Shown here piece after piece: positions 14,398 to 16,315 of a DNA stretch of 16,315 bases (the first letter of the stretch is position 1; the number at the start of each line of letters is the position of its first letter). A program made the translations under genes and the position numbers. The notes under the pieces are model-generated. The model was given only the letters and a program-made list of their open reading frames with translations, was not told where the DNA came from and searched no databases. This stretch comes from Devosiaceae bacterium. Its GTDB lineage: Bacteria; Pseudomonadota; Alphaproteobacteria; Rhizobiales; Devosiaceae. The stretch lies in contig JAKISM010000035.1 in assembly GCA_021648585.1 (NCBI GenBank), positions 1-16,315 on the forward strand, given 5' to 3'.

Positions 14398-16315
14398 TTA
14401 CAGGCTACGTTCGATCTGCTCAACACGGAAACATTCAATAACATCTCCCACTCGCATATCCTCGTACTTTAAGAAAGCCATGCCGCACTCTTGACCAGAT
14501 TGCACTTCTTTAACCTCGTCTTTGAAGCGTTTAAGGGTTGAAAGTTCCCCTTCATGAATAACCACATCATCACGCAACAAACGAACCCCAGAACCACGCT
14601 CAACAATACCCTCTGTAACACGACAACCAGCAATTTTACCTACCTTGGTAATATTAAACACTTCAAGAATTTCAGCGTAACCAATAAATGTTTCACGGCG
14701 CTCAGGAGCAAGCAGTCCAGACATTGCTTTTTTAACATCATCAACCAAATCATAAATGATATTATAATAACGAATTTCTATGCCTTCACGATTTGCAGCT
14801 TCAAGTGCCTGCTTGTTAGCACGCACATTAAAACCAATAATAATAGCATTTGAAGCTTGCGCTAGAGTTATATCGCTTTCGGTAATGCCACCAACTCCAG
14901 CCATTAGGATTTGCGCTGAAACTTCATCATTGCCAAGCTTTTCAAGCGCAGAATTAATTGCTTCAACTGAGCCTTGCACATCGCCCTTGATAATTAGTGG
15001 GAAACGAGAAAGATTTGCGCTTTTAAGCTGATCCATCATTTGCTCAAGAGATGTTACCCCCCCAACTGCTGATTTTTCACGAATTGCACGTTTGCGATAT
15101 TCAGTAATTTCACGTGCCTTTGCTTCATTTTCAACAACTGCAAAACGATCTCCAGCATTTGGAACACCAGCAAAGCCAAGAATTTCAACCGGCGTTGAAG
15201 GGCCCGCTTGTTTAACTTGCTCGCCCTTATCATTAATAAGCGCCCGCACTCGTGCCCATTGTGATCCAGCAACAGCCACATCGCCAACTTTTAATTCACC
15301 ACGTTGAATAAGCGTAGTTGCAACAGCACCACGACCCTTATCAAGTTTTGCTTCAATGACAATCCCTTGTGCTTTGCCTGTTGGGTTGGCTTTAAGATCA
15401 AGCAATTCAGCTTGCAATAAGATAGTTTCTAATAATTTATCTAAATTTGTGTGTTTAAGCGCTGAAACTTCAACATCCAAAACTTCACCGCCCATAGATT
15501 CAACAAAAATCTCATGCTGCAATAATTCATTGCGCACCTTATTAACATCGGCACTTGGCTTATCGATTTTATTTATCGCAACAATTATAGGAACATCAGC
15601 AGCTTTAGCATGTTTAATTGATTCAATAGTTTGCGGCATCACACTATCATCAGCTGCAACAACCAAAATAGCAATATCGGTAGCCTGCGCACCACGTGCC
15701 CGCATAGCAGTAAATGCTTCGTGCCCTGGTGTATCAAGGAACGTTATTTTATGACCATTTTTATCAACTTGATATGCACCAATATGTTGGGTAATACCAC
15801 CAGCTTCACCAGAAACAACATTTGCTTCTCTTATCGCATCAAGCAATGAGGTTTTACCGTGATCAACGTGACCCATAATAGTAACAACTGGAGATCTAGG
15901 TCGTAAATCTTCTTCTTTGCCTTGATCTATATCTTCAAATACACCCTCTTCAACATCGCTTTCTGCAACCCGCTTAACCGTGTGCCCAAGTTCTGTTGTA
16001 ATAAGTTCTGCCGTATCCGCATCCAAAATATCGTTAATAGTTGCCATTTGCCCCTGCTGCATCAAAAGCTTGATAACATCAACCGAGCGTTCCGACATAC
16101 GATTTGCTAATTCTTGAACCGAAATAGCCTCTGGAATAATAACTTCCCGCATAACTTTTGCTTGCGGAGTAGAAATTTTATTTTTTTGTTTCTCACGGCG
16201 ACGACGCATAGCAGCAAGTGACGGACCTCGATCCCTATCACCACTATCACTAAGCGCTGAAGTAACTGTAAGACGAGAGCGAGAGTTCGATCCTAACTGA
16301 TTTCTTTTTGAAGGA
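14398..16315 (-). CDS. infB: Translation initiation factor IF-2, 5' end outside the window
   Basis: IF-2 is the GTPase that brings initiator fMet-tRNA to the 30S subunit and promotes subunit joining. The frame stays open to the window edge, giving at least 638 residues. The part before the ATG at 16209 reads RLTVTSALSDSGDRDRGPS, which resembles the conserved linker of alphaproteobacterial IF-2, so the true start lies further right and the ATG at 16209 is internal. The G domain is intact: G1 GHVDHGKT (about 15850-15873), G3 DTPGHEAF and G4 NKIDKP. A preceding VSVQELANRMSERSVDVIKLLM-like IF2_N segment is read in two parts, VQELANRMSERSV and DVIKLLMQQG. Domain 2 and the fMet-tRNA-binding C2 domain follow to the stop. 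rbfA follows after 11 bases, the usual nusA-infB-rbfA-truB order. Confidence 0.97.
   Translation of the reverse strand, partial: PSKRNQLGSNSRSRLTVTSALSDSGDRDRGPSLAAMRRRREKQKNKISTPQAKVMREVIIPEAISVQELANRMSERSVDVIKLLMQQGQMATINDILDADTAELITTELGHTVKRVAESDVEEGVFEDIDQGKEEDLRPRSPVVTIMGHVDHGKTSLLDAIREANVVSGEAGGITQHIGAYQVDKNGHKITFLDTPGHEAFTAMRARGAQATDIAILVVAADDSVMPQTIESIKHAKAADVPIIVAINKIDKPSADVNKVRNELLQHEIFVESMGGEVLDVEVSALKHTNLDKLLETILLQAELLDLKANPTGKAQGIVIEAKLDKGRGAVATTLIQRGELKVGDVAVAGSQWARVRALINDKGEQVKQAGPSTPVEILGFAGVPNAGDRFAVVENEAKAREITEYRKRAIREKSAVGGVTSLEQMMDQLKSANLSRFPLIIKGDVQGSVEAINSALEKLGNDEVSAQILMAGVGGITESDITLAQASNAIIIGFNVRANKQALEAANREGIEIRYYNIIYDLVDDVKKAMSGLLAPERRETFIGYAEILEVFNITKVGKIAGCRVTEGIVERGSGVRLLRDDVVIHEGELSTLKRFKDEVKEVQSGQECGMAFLKYEDMRVGDVIECFRVEQIERSL

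Noticed and set aside
15356..15754. A 132-codon plus-strand frame within infB
   Set aside because: It lies opposite the conserved GTPase domain of IF-2 and is cysteine- and serine-rich in the manner of antisense frames.
16207..16209. ATG at 16209 as the infB start
   Set aside because: The frame is open to the window edge, and the upstream residues match the conserved IF-2 linker, so this ATG is internal.

Overview
The window reads as chromosomal DNA of an AT-rich alphaproteobacterium, most probably of the order Hyphomicrobiales (Rhizobiales). Three things suggest this: the gene order tsaB-rimI-fur/mur-plsC/olsA-miaB-phoH-ybeY-corC-lnt-metK-trmB, the Mur-like form of the Fur protein (no CxxC zinc cysteines), and GC-rich palindromes of a kind scattered through alphaproteobacterial intergenic DNA. 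The base composition resembles Bartonella-like or other reduced, AT-rich members, but the genus cannot be fixed from the sequence alone.

Layout. Positions 1-347 hold palindromic repeats and otherwise featureless AT-rich DNA. A minus-strand gene (348-2075) encodes a 575-residue DUF262/DUF1524 protein of the GmrSD type, a candidate phage-defence nuclease. A short possible upstream ORF and another GC-rich palindrome lie on its 5' side. From 2451 to 10234 nine plus-strand genes are packed with small gaps or overlaps and look like one operon: tsaB, rimI, fur/mur, plsC/olsA, miaB, phoH, ybeY, corC, lnt. metK and trmB follow (10336-12286), apparently with their own promoter. A small secreted four-EF-hand protein stands alone at 12547-12996. 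A hairpin at 13023-13045 separates it from the convergent minus-strand group infB-rbfA-truB, whose infB continues past the right edge.

Together the genes form a translation and RNA-modification neighbourhood. TsaB (t6A), MiaB (ms2i6A), TrmB (m7G) and TruB (pseudouridine 55) modify tRNA. RimI acetylates ribosomal protein S18 in the best-studied case. YbeY, probably with PhoH, and RbfA mature the small ribosomal subunit, and InfB starts translation. MetK makes the S-adenosylmethionine used by MiaB and TrmB. Lnt, CorC and the acyltransferase serve the envelope.

I see no wholly new system. The most interesting points are the defence-like gene between palindromic repeats, the apparent inversion or relocation of infB-rbfA-truB relative to trmB with an EF-hand gene at the junction, a 15-bp tandem repeat translated in two frames where rbfA overlaps truB, and the ybeY gene, which has no in-frame ATG near its 5' end.
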